From Allacma fusca (taxonomy: Eukaryota; Arthropoda; Collembola; Symphypleona; Sminthuridae), in NCBI GenBank assembly GCA_947179485.1, contig OX359246.1:46045632-46109631 (forward strand): a stretch of 64,000 bases of DNA, given 5' to 3'. Of this stretch, positions 12,456-26,435 are shown one piece after another. A program made the translations under genes and the position numbers. Within the stretch, counting starts at the first letter, position 1, and each line of letters opens with the position of its first letter. The notes beneath the pieces are model-generated. The model had not been told where the DNA came from, did not search any database, and was given only the letters and a program-made list of their open reading frames with translations.

Positions 12456-13573
12456 GGTTTCTTTTTAAACTTTTCAAACAAATAAATAATGTAAGGATTT
12501 GTTTACAGTTCCAATTTTTTTTTTATTGTAAATGGTCTCTTTGATATTTGTATAACCTAAAACTTTTAAAGTTGTTACTTCACTTCTGTTTTGCATTTAA
12601 AGATAATCAAAATGTGATATCACATTTGATCTTGTCTCCAAGAGGAGAGGAGGCGTATGAGAATATTTTTCCATATGCAAAAGGTACAAAATAAATAATG
12701 TTACTCGAATAGAATATTTTACAATTTCTTTTAAGGTAGTACAGGACTTTTATCTTTTTATACAGTAGTGTAGTAGTCTGGTGGAAAATTAAAAAATATG
12801 TTTACTTTATATGTACTCGGCCTAGACCGATTCCCAAATAAAATTATGCCCTCAATCTTTATGTCCTCAATTATTTTGCCCATAAATGCATCCATTTTAT
12901 TTCTCAAAATTCTGGAATGGGTAGTTTTACGGGTTTTTATAATTTATTTCAAATTATAGTAAACGAGAGCAAAGACTCTTACAAGAGAAATATCTTTTAT
13001 TACTCATCTGCTTCAAGGAAATGGGGCTTCGTCATTTTTAACAGATAATAATTTTATTACCCATGAATTCCTCATTTCTCAAGGGGTAACTTCGAAAGAA
13101 AATACCATTTGAATGATTGGACGAGTTAAAATTCCTCAAAAGCAAACCGATAGATATATATATAATTATACATACATACATATATGTAAATGTAGGTAAT
13201 CATGATCATGAGCATATAATTGTACTGAATCTAACATTATGTCTGGGATTACTCATACTCATACCCAGAATCACGAGCTTGTTTGTGTTTGTTTCTCGCA
13301 TAACTCAAATTGAATGCACCGTTAAAACGATACAATCGATGATGTCACAATGAGAAACTTAATGGTAAATATTTTTGTCAATAATTTATAATGCATCCAG
13401 CCATGATAGTATACTAACTAAATGTGCAGAGAGTCTCATATATATAATAAGAGCGTATCCGCATTAGCCCTGTAAATCCATGTAGTATTTTATTTTTGAC
13501 ACCGAAATTTCTGAAGTGTACTCACTAACTCGCATCTATCCAAAGGTCCTGGTTTCATCTTCCGGTGTGCATC
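12456..13573. other. Spacer between the two transporter genes
   Basis: This stretch holds the 3' end of copy 1 (AATAAA at 12481) and the promoter region of copy 2. There is AT-rich simple sequence near 13150-13185 and a TATATATAATAAG-like element near 13438-13450, about 125 bases before the copy 2 start codon. No gene is visible. Confidence 0.45.
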
Positions 13574-16485
13574 ATGCCAGACGGTGTACACAATATTGAG
13601 GATGTGTTTCACAAAATTGGCAAGTTTCCAAATTATTTTTACGTTAGTCTATAGAAATGTATATATTTAATTATACACCGTTATTATTTTGTGTACAATG
13701 AACTATAAAAAAAATTGAGTGTTACTAACCTTATGAATAATATTATACTTTATATTTACATAACTCTAGGCGGCTTCGGCCGGTTTCAGCTTTTTGCATT
13801 GCTGACTATAATTTACCCGGAAATGCCGGCTGCAGTCTTGGCGATGACCCCAGTATTTGTTGGTATAGGAAGCTATACAATCTACACATAACCGACAAAA
13901 TTTTCTCTTAAGCAACAATGAATAAGCCATTTTTTCAGGGGGAATACCAAAGTCCTGGAATTGCACTGAGGACATAAATGGTAGCTCCATCACATCCCAG
14001 CTCAATTCCAAAGATGTGTGTTCCTGCAATGGGACACTCTATGGTGGAGAGGATTCTATCGTTTCAGAAGTAATTTATAAATGAAGTTTCTAAAAAAATA
14101 CAGTATTTACAAAAAATATATTTGAAAAATAGACATCTTTTTAGTGGAACCTGGTCTGCGACTACTCTTGGGTCTCAGATTTTATTACAAGTATTCAAAT
14201 GGGAGGGATGTTCATCGGAGCTTTGCTTGGATCTCAACTAGCTGATTGGTTACTAGAAATTAGTTTTCATTTGCAAAATGTTCATTGATTTTTAATTCTG
14301 AGAAATTCTCCCTGACGAACAATGTAAACATTTGGATTATTATAAATTATAGGATCGGGAGAAAGCAAACCTTATACTTATCCTGCTTACTCATGCTCCT
14401 AGGTGGTGCAGCTTCCAGCATTTCACCGTCACCTTATGTGTTCGCCGCCGCCAGATTTTTAATTGGGGTCAACATTTCCAGTAAAACTAAAAAATTCATT
14501 TGAGAAACTACCAATGAGTATTTATTAATACTTCTTTGGAGGGGAAGACTATGGGTTTATTGTTAGAATGATTTTTTTAAAAAAGAACTATTAATTATAT
14601 GATTATAGCGTATATGGTAATGGCAACCATTTACCCCATGGAATTCTTCACTCCCAAGTACAGAAGTTTGAGTGGTACACTCGGTCCTTGGGGAGAGGGC
14701 GTTATTTTGTTGGCACTCCTGGCGTACTTCTTCCCATCATGGCGTACCCTGAGTTGGGTCACGTGCTTGCCCATGACTTTAATCTTTTTTACATTCCCGT
14801 AATCCCACATAAGACAATACTACATACTGCTGAAAATACTCAAATAAATATTGTAAAATTAGGAGGAATCAAAAATGGAAATTTCGTCTCACTTTGCCCC
14901 CCAAAATTAATAGCTACCCAATTGCTTCAAGTGTTTAGCTTTTTAAATATTTCTTGTACATTGTATTTGATTACTTCATTTTGTAAGCACGTAATTGCTA
15001 ATTCATTAAAATAATTTTAAAAAGATTCATGCCGGAGAGTCCACGCTGGCTCCTTCAACAAGGGAGAGTGACAGAGGCGAAGAAAGTGTTCGATCAAATT
15101 TCCCAATGGAACGGTTACGAGAAAGTGGATAACTCCACTGTGGAAGCCTTGGCAGCTGACCTAGAGCGACAAAAGAAGGAATCCACGGGTCAAAACCGAA
15201 CAGCTTACCTGAAGATAATATTGAATGGGAAGTCCTTGAGTAAAGTGATGATCTTCATGGGGATCTGGTTCTCTTGCTCCTTCATCTTCTATGGAGTCAG
15301 TTTTGGGGCCAAGAGTTTGAGTGGGGATGTTTACTTGAACATGGTCTACGTGGGTATTATTGACACACTTGCCCTTCCTTCATCTGTACTTCTTATGGGA
15401 TGGTAAATAGATATTATATTTTGTGAACATATACCTACGTCTATATCTCTTATACTTATATAAACGTGAAAAAAGCATACTAATTGTTACTATCAGAAGA
15501 TTATAGCTCTATTATGTAAAATTACTCATGTCAGTACGAGTATTATCTCGAGTTTCAAGTCTGAGATCGAATTTGGAAACGTTTGAGTTTGAGGCTTACA
15601 TCTAGCTTTCATAGAAAATGGGTCTTAATTTCACGTACAGAGTTTCAAGTGGAAGTAGAATAATTAGAGTCAATTTCGATAAGATCTCAAATTTCAATTC
15701 CCATATTTTTTACTTGATATTGGAATTTTAAACGTTCCGGATGGAAGAAATTTTGTGTAGCCTTGCATCGTTGCATCATATTTGAGTACAGTATTTCCAA
15801 GTTGGGCTATATTCTAGGCCTCTGGCGAGTACAATTTTAATGGACAGCAATATATGTATGTTCCTCCTATTTTATCTCTCATTTGTCCGTAGGCTAGGCC
15901 GAAGGAAAGCCACAATATTTTATTGCATTTTCGCAGCCGTGCCTCTCGTGGGGATCATTCTAATGGAAATGGAACTCGGGATCCCTCATAGCTCAACCGT
16001 GAAAGTGATCTTGGCCCTTACTAGTAGGATTTTTGTTGATGGGGGCTGGACCACTATTAAATGTTTCACAGGTGAATCTTTCCCAACTTCAATCCGGTCA
16101 TCAGCTGTGGGGATCTGTACTGTGGGTGTAGCTATTGCCGGGGTTGTAGCTCCCCAGGTTGTGTTCCTGGGAACAAGTCAGTGGAATAACAGTTTGATTT
16201 AAGATTTCTACCTTAATTTTGTCTTCATTAATAATGTAATTACATATGCGTACAAAATACAAGTTACAAATGTCAATCATGTTAAGGAGTTAGGTATTAA
16301 AAATGCTTAAAATTTGGAAGTAAATATGATTGTAAATTAATAGAGAATGTCTCCAAAATTTAATAGTGTATCCAGCTGCCCCATACTTCATCTTCGGAGG
16401 ATTCTCGGTTGCCAGTGCAGGTCTAAGTTTCTTGTTACGTGAGACCCAAGGGAACCCCATTGAGGAAACAGAAGCAGTGAAATAA
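13574..16485 (+). CDS. SLC22-like (organic cation/anion transporter-type) MFS transporter, copy 2
   Basis: Nine exons: 13574-13619, 13770-13862, 13939-14069, 14145-14248, 14353-14480, 14609-14798, 15025-15402, 15893-16176, 16367-16485. They total 1473 nt, or 490 residues. Exon lengths 2, 4, 5, 6 and 7 equal those of copy 1 exactly (93, 104, 128, 190 and 378 nt), and all intron phases match. The motifs are the same: GFGRFQ, WNCTED and CSCNG, GRKQT, PESPRWLL, GRRKA, GESFPTSIRSSAVG. Intron 1 begins with GC rather than GT (G followed by GCAAGT at 13620), a known minor splice-site class. The Cys-rich loop carries an NGS glycosylation-type site. Function is inferred as in copy 1: multi-pass transport of an unknown organic ion at the plasma membrane. 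Sequence between the copies has diverged enough that different substrates are possible. Confidence 0.9.
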
Positions 16486-17460
16486 TTATAACAATATGAA
16501 TATACGGTTGATCCACGTATGACGTATTCCGGAGTCATCATGCATAGTATTGCATAGTATCATCAATTGACAATTTGTTCATTATTATGTTAATTTGTAC
16601 TGACACTTTGCAATTAATTTATTTATTATAAACCATTACCATTAAACCAATTATCTTTCCCATTCTTGTCGCCACTTAATTCGTTTACCAATACGAGTTT
16701 CATTTTATATAAATAATTCATGTTAAATATGTATACTTGGGTCTGTATATAATAATTATTCAATAATAAATTGTAACTTATTTTAAAAGAATACGATACT
16801 ATCAAAATATAATAAATTGTGGTAACCTTAAAAACGGCACGACTTTTTACAAAACATCCTTTTCATCCTTACTTGTACTGTAAACGTAAATACAAACAAT
16901 AAATACACATGTGAGAATAAATTCCTTGCCTTTGAAAAACTAAATACTTGTATAATTGTATAAGAGTGTCGAACTCAATGTGCATTACATATTTATTATT
17001 TGTGTCAATCAGAATATTTACATGCTTGCGAGTACTGGTTAGAAAGGATTTATTTGCACATCAGTTGGAGATGATAATATTCTCGCTATATATTTCATAA
17101 TAAAAAACGATAAATAATAAATTCTTTAATACACAGATGTGACAAGGAAAGTAATAAGTATTTTGCACAGATTGGCTTTTGTCATATACTTTTAGGAATT
17201 AATTACAGGACAAAATCTGGAAGGAATCTGAGAAATGAGTCAAAAGTTGGGGCAAGGTGAGAACGCATGATTTCCATGGGGCACTTAATTCCAGACGTCC
17301 TTGGGCTCAATACAAGGTTTGGGTGTAGGTTTGAAAAATATGTTTCATTTTAGAAATGATGGAGCTGCCTTGTCAATAAAACTTAAAACTGCCTGAAATG
17401 CAGTAAAACAATTTAGAATTTAGTATTACTCAAAATAATCTCAAAACCAAAGGATCCCTA
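16486..17460. other. Spacer between transporter copy 2 and VPS50
   Basis: AT-rich sequence containing the presumed 3' end of copy 2 (an AATAAA near 16764) and the promoter region of VPS50. No open frame of interest and no repeat was seen. Confidence 0.4.
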
Positions 17461-20400
17461 ATGGATTTCAAAAAGAAGCTGAAGAATTTGCTCCAAAAGG
17501 AAGTAAGTGACTAAGGCAGTTCTGGAGTTGGGTTTAATTTATTTGGAAGTGCTCCATTGCATTATTTATTTATTTATTTATTTAAAAGAATTATTCCAGG
17601 AGTGTCATTCAAAATTATAAATTATTTTTGGGATGGTTATTGACTTGAATTTAATTTGATGATTGTTGAAATGAATTCCAGGGGATCCAGAAGGTCCAAA
17701 GAGTGTTGAGTCCTACCAGTCCCTCGTCAGATGGTCCACTCATTCCTTCAGCTGACATCCTGCCTCTGACACGTACTCGGGACTCTGAGGCTGAACTAAG
17801 GAGTCACCCAAGTGATCCAGAGACTGATGACTTAATTTTAAAGACCATTGACCAACTGTTCTTCACCTCGGATGGATTTGACCCGAGTTTATTTGAGCTC
17901 CAGGTATTTCCTTCACATTTGATATAAGTAATTACATCGATCGTATGAAAAATAAGGAGTGACCAAACTGGTGACTAATTAAAAAATAGTTCATTTGTAT
18001 TTTTGTTGTTTAGAAACACTTCAACCAGATTGGTTGTTAATGTATAATTTCGTGGCTTGTAAGTAAGTCTGTCTGTGCTTTGATGGTAAATTTTGAACTC
18101 GTGTGTTTAATTGATTCCTTTAGAAACTACCTGATCCGATAAGTAAGGACTATATTCAGGAGAATCGACAAAGAATCCTCAAGGAGCTGACTGTTGTGTC
18201 CAAGAAAGTATTTCAGCTTATTTTGGAGAAGCAATCTTCATACACTGGAGAGATCCAACGGTTAGAACAGATTAAAAATATGTTGTAGAATTTTGGATGT
18301 GAGGTTCCCTAATCATTATGTAGAGGGCCACGTGAAAGGTTTAAATACATGTGAATGACAGTTTGAACAAGATAAAGTGAATATTGTTAGAACTAAATAC
18401 TGTCATCTTTCTCCCATTTTAGATACTTTTTTTAGGGAAGTTTATGCCTCGTAAGTATACACAATAGTGTATATGTATATAATATTTAATATAATAATAT
18501 AATATAGAATAGTTGTACGTTGAAAAAAAGTATGGGAAAGATGATAGATTGATTTTTTATATATGTAGATGTTTTTATCTGTAGCATTTCTGTTCGAGGA
18601 TATTATAGCAATTTATGAGTTTTTGGTAAATGTTGTTGTTTATGTTTCAAATAGTTATGTATTTTGAAGGATTTTATTGCTGCGATTTGGGACGTTGCAA
18701 AATCCGGAATAAATTTAGGATTTTTTAAATTTAGCATTCGGACGATTGAAGACCAGCTGAAAGCGGCGCTATTTGTATGTCATGAGAGTCGTGGGGACTT
18801 AGCTGTAGCCAAAACTCAGTTCACTACTAAAAGCTTAGGGATTTTGGCTAACTACCGGAAACGTCAAGTGGCTATGACGCTTTTGAAGTCTTTGAGGACA
18901 ATTAACACCTTAGTGAGTCTCATTTTTAGTTGGAGTCATTAGTTCTTAAATGGTTTATTATTTTATCACGGAAATGTTCATAAAATTTTGTTATGCCATT
19001 ATTATTCGAATGTACAGCAAAAAACGGAAATACGTCTGCAAGAGTTGCTGTCTGAAGATGATTATCCCGGAGCCATCCAGTTATTGTTGGAATGCCAGGA
19101 AGCTGCAAGGATCTACAGTCACTTCCACTGCATTTCTGCGCTTTCTAAAAAGTTACAAGAGACATTAGAAAACGCGGAGGAGCAACTTGACATGGCTCTG
19201 TCAAAGGTACATTTATCATTTCGTTCTTAAAATATCAGCAAACAAGTCAAAATTGTATTAAGAAATGTATTTTTATTCTTAACATTGTTATTTACGATAT
19301 AATTTATCACATTGGTATTTTTGTTGCTGAAAAAGGTTTGCACACATTTTGATGAGCGACACTATGCTAAACTACAACGAGCTTACGAGCTTTTGGGCAA
19401 GACTCAGACATGTGTGGATCAACTTTTAATGCACTACGCTTCCGCTATTCACAATACTGCCTTCAATACGGTACATGGCTTTGCTGAATTGTGTCGAGTA
19501 AATGATCAACCTATAAATCTCCAGAAGAAACAGTATCAGGATCTATGTTCGGTGCGTTGATTTTGAAATTAATTACTTATGAACAAACGTGTGTTTTTAA
19601 CCATAAAAAAGAACGTGTTCATTTTAATTTACAGTGCCTCACTCAAGACATCTTCATTCCTTGTCTGGTAGATCTGTGCAAAGCTCTGTGGGAGATCCTA
19701 TTAAGTTATCACAAATTAATACACTGGCATAAGCAGAATCAGCTACCTGCGTCTGCTGATGAACCGATGCTGATAAGCTCCGAAACTGATTACGTTAATC
19801 AGAAATTGGCCAATGGCTGTGGCAAAATTTGGCAAGATGTCCAAACAAAAATCCGGGCTTTTCTCCTCTCGTTTGATTTTACAGGTTTTAAAATCGACGA
19901 GTTTATGCAAATTCTATCAATTATTTACAGGTATTACATTGAAAGCATGTACATTAATTTTGAATATACCATATGTACTACCGTAATATTAATGCATTTG
20001 TATAACATTAAAATTATTCTGAATTAATTTCTCGCAGTTTAAAAAACGTGGGGAAAGAATTCTGCAATAGCGAATCGGAGAGTTTGCAGGATTGTGTACA
20101 ACAAGCTAGCCGTCGTTATTTTCTACGGTATCATCATTCTAAACTGGACGAGTTGAGAATTTTCTTGGAGAATGAAGGCTGGGAAGTTTGCCCTGTCAGA
20201 ACAGATTTTGATATCAAGAAATTACAAGAATTCAAATTCTTGCAGGATGATGCCTCCTCAATGAAATTCAACTCCGAATCCCATGTAGAGCATGAACCAA
20301 AGAAACTTTTTGGCAAATATCGGGATGCTGGTACACCTTTCGACCTCAAAACCCAGGAATCTGATGAAGATATTTATTCTGATGTATTATTTTTCAATTG

Positions 20401-22481
20401 CAAATTAAATGTTAATTTCAATTTTGACGTTTGTTATTTTTTTGTAATTGATTTCTCGACCATTATCTCAATTATGTAATTGTGTAGGCAATCGCCTCCC
20501 AGAGCAAAAGAGAAGCAACTGCCAATGGTGAGAACAACAATGTTGACGATTGCAAAGTAAATGATGATCCAGAAGATGACAAAACGAATGAAGAAGATAA
20601 ACAGGCTTTTATTATAACTAACACAACCTTATCAATTCTAAGACTGTATGGAAGGTAATTTAAGCCCCTCTTTTCTTTAATTTTAAAATGCAGAAATGTT
20701 TTTGCACACCTTTGATAGCAGTATCTTATCCATCTTGTCTTCTCTCTTGTAAAGGTACCTTCACATGATGCATCTACTGAAATCCATAGCATATGATGTT
20801 GCAGTTTGTATGAGTCAGCTGTTTGAGTACTACTTTTATGTAGTTTTCGTCTATTTTGGCTCTGAAAATGTAAGTGTGCTATTGAAATTGTTGGATATTA
20901 CAGTAAGCTCGTTGGTTTTGAGAACCGTGAATGTGAAATTATAATTGTTAACTATAAAATACTATGCTCTTGACAAAATATGAGGATATTGTCATCACAG
21001 TAAAATTATGATTCTACTCGCAGGGAACCGTGACAATTGAAACTATTTCCAATGCCCAACTTCGGGTTGCCTTAAGCAGAATCAGGGATAATCTGATTAA
21101 GCGAGATACGGATGGCAGCTTAAGTAACGGGAAGGTTCGTATTTTTAATGAAACATATTATACAAAGTATTTATTTTTAGTTATTAAACATAGTAAATGA
21201 CAATTTTTAATGGTGACAGGTGAGCAGTCCCCTATCGCAATCGCTTAACATCAAGAACGAAGATAATTTATACGGTTTAGCGGAGAGAGTCGTAGCATCA
21301 GAGTCCACGGTGTACCTAAGCTTGCAACTGGATAAAATCAAACCATACATTCAGTGCCACGTACCTGAGTCAAATTGGGAGTCCATTGCACAGCTGTTTG
21401 ATCAAGTATGGGGGTGTATTGTTACTCTGTTTGAAAGCTTGTAGTACTTATTTATATTCCATAATGTATTACCTACTAGTAAGATTTGACTTTACATGCT
21501 TGTTTCTTGGACGTTTAAGAACTAAAATTTTCCCTTTCTGGTTTAGGCTTTAATTGTATCATCAGAGTTACGGAAGCCCATTTTTGCCGGTATTTCCTGT
21601 CGCGCTGTTGACTACTCTTCAATTTTAATTTCCATGGAAAAAGTCAATTGGGAGGTGAAAGAACTCATGAGCCAGCACAGTGGTTATGTTGATGTTCTGT
21701 TGCGGGTAATTTATTGTGGCCTTTTTGAACTCGTTTTCCTTTTTATTTGCAAATAGAATGTATGAATTGAATTATAATTCTATAAACAGGGTCTGCAGAT
21801 ATTTGCCATGCGGGTAGAAAAGGTTAGCGAGAGGGTTGACATTCCTGTAACGGTTCTAGCTATTTTGTGGGAACAAATTTTTCGCTTTTGTAGTCGACTT
21901 TTTGTTGATGGGTGAGTGCATTTACTGGTTGCACGTTATATATAATTCAGTCTCAGTGAAATGTATTACATTTCCTATGTTTTCTAGAACGATGAAGAAA
22001 TAAATTAAATTATTTATTTATTCTACTAATATTTATTTTCCAATGTAGGTTTTCCAGTGCTCGCAAGTGTTCGAATAGTGGACGAGGACTGATGCAGTTA
22101 GACTTTACTCAGTTTTTATCGAAATTAGAAAAAATCTCCCCAGTGTCTTTGAAAGGACTCCCTGATCGAGAATATGTGGATAATTATGTGAAAGCTTATT
22201 ATCTTCCAGAGAGTATCATGGAAGAGTTTATTCAGTCGCATTCGGTAATTTTTAAATTTTTACACATGATAATACTAGTTGAACCTTCGTACTAAATATT
22301 TAATCCAACAATGTAATGAGGAGAATTGGTCCAAGTTAGTTTACATCATTGTGTTCTTCTTTATTAGGAATACAATGCACAGCAGTTAAAAACATTAGTA
22401 AATTGTGCCTTACAAGGGAATAAGCGGTCGAAACAACGTCTTCTCTCAATTATTGAAGAAATGGAAAAAACCAAGCGGTAG
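17461..22481 (+). CDS. VPS50: Syndetin / VPS50, EARP complex subunit
   Basis: Sixteen exons: 17461-17502, 17682-17903, 18124-18260, 18735-18912, 19018-19206, 19336-19551, 19635-19930, 20038-20383, 20488-20654, 20755-20869, 21024-21134, 21220-21405, 21547-21705, 21790-21911, 22049-22244, 22368-22481. The sum is 2796 nt, giving 931 residues; vertebrate syndetin is about 960. The N-terminal half is the conserved VPS54_N-type region: [60 protein letters not shown] [10 protein letters not shown] divergent acidic linker (exons 8-9) precedes the C-terminal domain, with [47 protein letters not shown] and [18 protein letters not shown]. In other animals VPS50 joins VPS51, VPS52 and VPS53 to form EARP, which tethers vesicles at recycling endosomes. 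The first coding exon is only 14 codons long. Confidence 0.96.
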
Positions 22482-25400
22482 CTCGGCTTACAGGCAGAAA
22501 GTGAAAACTGCATAGCTATACGAGGTTATTTGGATTGAAAATTACTGAAGACTTGAAAACAAGCTTACGGAAATGTACCCTGCAATTGAAATATTTATAA
22601 ATATAAGCAGTTAATAGTTGATGGAATGAAAAATGAACCTAGTATTTTGTAATCAGATTCAAATTAACCTAATTGTGAGGGATGTACCCTGATACGAGGG
22701 ATTCTGTTTAAACGTAATCTGTGCGAAATGTAGATATAATATATATGATAGAAATATTTGTTGATTCTGATTCGCAGTACACTCACTTACGCAAATGCTT
22801 ATACTGTAATAGGAAATTTGCTACCATTACAACTTCCAATGTGTCAGAAACTATTTCAATGTAATGTTCGCGCTACGAGTTTCCCTATACGTAGCTCCCA
22901 TCCAGTAATATTATTATTATACTTTTTGATATGGCAGCAGTTGCCGTTGCCAGAGATTTGAGAAGAAAATTTAAATTTCAGTTGATTGATCTTAGGGTTC
23001 CATTTGCCGAATAGGTTCTAAAAACACACTAGCTTTATTTTGTTAGAGGGTGTTTGTAATTATCTCTAGGCCAAAAAAACAAAGACATTCCAATAATTGT
23101 AGTGATTCTGTAGTAATTCCACTTAGCCATACTCGTGTTTGTAAAGTATTGAAGTAGAAACTTTATTCCATAATGTATATCGATGGTTGTCATTTGTTCT
23201 AGTTTTTAAACCCTACATGTCGTTATGTAGCATCTCAAGATCTGTGTTAACATATAATCTAACCAAATCAATCTCTGATTTGTTTCTGTTTTAAGATAAT
23301 AATTTACTTATATTTGTTTTGTGTAATAATTTATGTACAAACATGTAAAACGTTACGTTACTAAACTGAAAGATTAAGCAATTTGAATCATGATGGGATG
23401 GGATTGGTATTTATCGTGATTACCATAAAAAAATTGTAGGGATTAATTGCTCATTGTAACATTAATATCAATCTCATTTATGTTTAACTTCATTTTTAAT
23501 AAATGAAAATATATTACTGTTGTGAACGTCAGCATATCTGTAGTAGCATCTATCTTTAGTTTATACAGACCAGTTTTAGGATTAACAAAAACCGTTGTTA
23601 AGTTTGCTTATAAACTGAAATGTATGTTTCCAACAATAATTGTTTTCTTTTCTGAAAACACATAAAATACATCAGGCAAGACTACAATGCTCATTGTTTT
23701 TGAAAGTTTTTTGTATACTCTGTCATAGTTTCCAACGCTGACTATGAATCAAGCTTGTTTCAACTATATAGCGACCCTGTAAATTGCATGATATTTTCAA
23801 GTAAAACCAGTAGACACGGATCAAAATTAAAAACTAGGTAGACAATCTGTACTAATTACACCAAACTACACCTCATGTAATATCAGCTCCCAAGGAACGT
23901 ATGATTAGTTTTCATTCAAGAATTCTGCGTTCTGCATTGTTTCCTTCTCATTACAGTTCCTACTAACCGAAACCTTTGCAGTTATTGAACTTATCCTAGA
24001 GAGATTTGTCGGGGTCTATAACAATTAGCTTTTATTTTCCAGAGAATCCCACAACTTATAATTCTTCCCTCCTCTCAGACTCAGTTGTCGATTTTGCTGT
24101 AAGGCTTGTGCCTCTTAACGCTTTGATATAAAATGAAAGCTTTGTAAACCCATTTAAATATTATCTATGGCAAGAATTATTATATTTTTATGCACAATGG
24201 ACTGGCGAAAAATAAAAGTGCTCGATTCCACGGAATATCATATTAATAACAAATACTTCTAACTAATACTAATACTGTAGAGAGTAGAGACACAATTCTT
24301 GTATCAAGGTTTTTCCACGTATCTCACTTATGCCAGTAAACCCAAACTCGTTGGGTAAGGAAAGTTTTCAGTCAAATCGAAATGTTTTGAAAATATTTTA
24401 AATTCCTCAGTCGTTTACAAGGCGTTTGCGAATTTGTGAAGCATGCTGTTGTATAAAGGTTGGGACGTTGGGAATTATTCGGTGAATTTGTGACTAACAA
24501 TTTCATTTTCAGAAGGTTCATTTACGATACGCCCTACTTAAGTAAATACAACTCGGATTTGTTTGAAATTCGGAACGGAAAAATTGAACTTACGAAATTA
24601 AATAAGTGAAGTACTTTTGCTTAAATAAGCACATAATGGAGACAAATGACAAACCAATATTTATTGTATCCAGAATCGGTCTCGCTTTGCCCCGGTTATA
24701 ACGCAACTTTACCATTACTGCTCTCATTTCCGGTCTGGAGCCTGCATGGCACCATCTTATTCACTTTAAGGCGCTCATGTTATTGATGAAATCGGGCCTC
24801 ATCATTGTATATTATTTATAAATCTCACAATATGCTACTGATTGCAAATTGAAATATTTTTGAAAGGCTGGTGCTGGTAGAATGTGAACTTTAAAGTTTA
24901 GGTTTAGGCTATTGACACTACTGACGAATCTGCCAATTTGACTTTCCCATTATTGAGTCAACTAACAAACATCTTTTCGTTTTAGCTGCCAATGAATGGT
25001 TATGGTTACCCCTTCATCTGTCCTGCTTGTACCATTTGAATTCTCTTCTACCTTTTTTCCAAAATATCCTCGGAAGTCTCGCTTGTTCAGGAGCAGTCCC
25101 ATTTGGATCATACGATTTTAACTAGTTTAACCTGTGAGCTTCACTGCCGAGCAAAAACATTATTACAAACTTACATTAAACCAACATACCTTAACAAGTT
25201 AATAATTTTTGCTAATTTCAGGGTAACCTTATTGGAACCATTTATTTTACTCTCAATCATTGCTCAAATGTGAAATGCTCTGGTATCTATATCCCTCATC
25301 CTCACCTGAATATACAGAAAAATCCCTGAAAATCCCTTTAGCTAAACTTTCCCAGCAGTTTGTACTTATATTGTCTACACGTATTTCAAGCATATTGGCG

Positions 25401-26435
25401 CATTTTGGTAAAAATATATAATTACTCTTTATACGACCACATGAACATTTTTGCTCCTCTTACAATTAATGTACATACATAAGGGCATTGCCCATAGCAT
25501 ACATAACCCACTAAAGTTTGTATAAAATTTTATTGTGGATTTTCTAAAATAGTTGTAATTCACCTAGTTCCATATTGACGGCCACAGAAGTCAAAATCAA
25601 AACTTTCTATCCCTTGGAACAACCTTTAGAGAGTTTTTTAAAGATTCCTTTACATTTTTTGAAAAACAAACCCTTATTTCAAAAATATTCAGTTTCATGT
25701 ATAGTTCATAGTTCCTTTGCAGGAAACTTGGTCAGTTTTTGGAACAGGTGTCTGAGTGGTCCCTAGCCCATAAATACAATCAGAATTTTTATTGTAGTAA
25801 AACATAAAAATAAAGACCATAATTGACAGGAATTTAGTCCTTCAGAAAGTGAAGAGGATTCTGAGAAGGGATTTAAGATTTCACAATAAAATTCTATTGT
25901 TAAAGATTAAGGATGCAATGGTTATAAAATAATTTTACTATGCTTTAGCTTTTTATTAAAAATAAAAAAAGTCCTTCAAGTATTTAAAGCGTTATATATG
26001 CACTGCAATGCAATGTACTGATAGAATTTATTCCTATTATAATTTTTATTTTAAAAAATCTATAATCTACAAAAGCAAGAGCGGACAAATTTAGGACAGA
26101 GCGGAGGAGTTATCCTTGCTCCCGGGGTTCCGTTTCATTGGCGGTTAGATCCAAAGGCTTGTGTTTTATTTTGCTAGCGCAAAAAAATAAGAAAGTACTT
26201 ATTCCATCCATAATCCATAAATCCATATGCATGGAGTCATGGAGCTGCACCAGGTCAGGACACACACGTGCTGAAGGCTGAAATTGAATTACTCAATTTA
26301 CTGGGTTTGTTGTCAGACTGAAATAAAAATAGCTAAAAATATTGCTTAGCATTTAAATATTGGACAGTGAGTAATTACGAGTGTCAGTGTCGGAATACGG
26401 GATTGAGAACTCCAAGTGAAATAATAAATAGCAAA
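22482..26435. other. Four-kilobase intergenic stretch, no recognised gene
   Basis: Only short AT-rich frames occur (the longest about 67 codons) and none has recognisable content or plausible splice partners. The stretch should include the VPS50 3' untranslated region on the left and the LAS1-like promoter on the right. No clear terminal repeats or tandem arrays were seen. Confidence 0.4.

Noticed and set aside
22482..26435. Hidden gene in the long gap after VPS50
   Set aside because: I scanned both strands for domain-like frames and splice-linked exons and found none; only a transcript map could reveal a non-coding gene.
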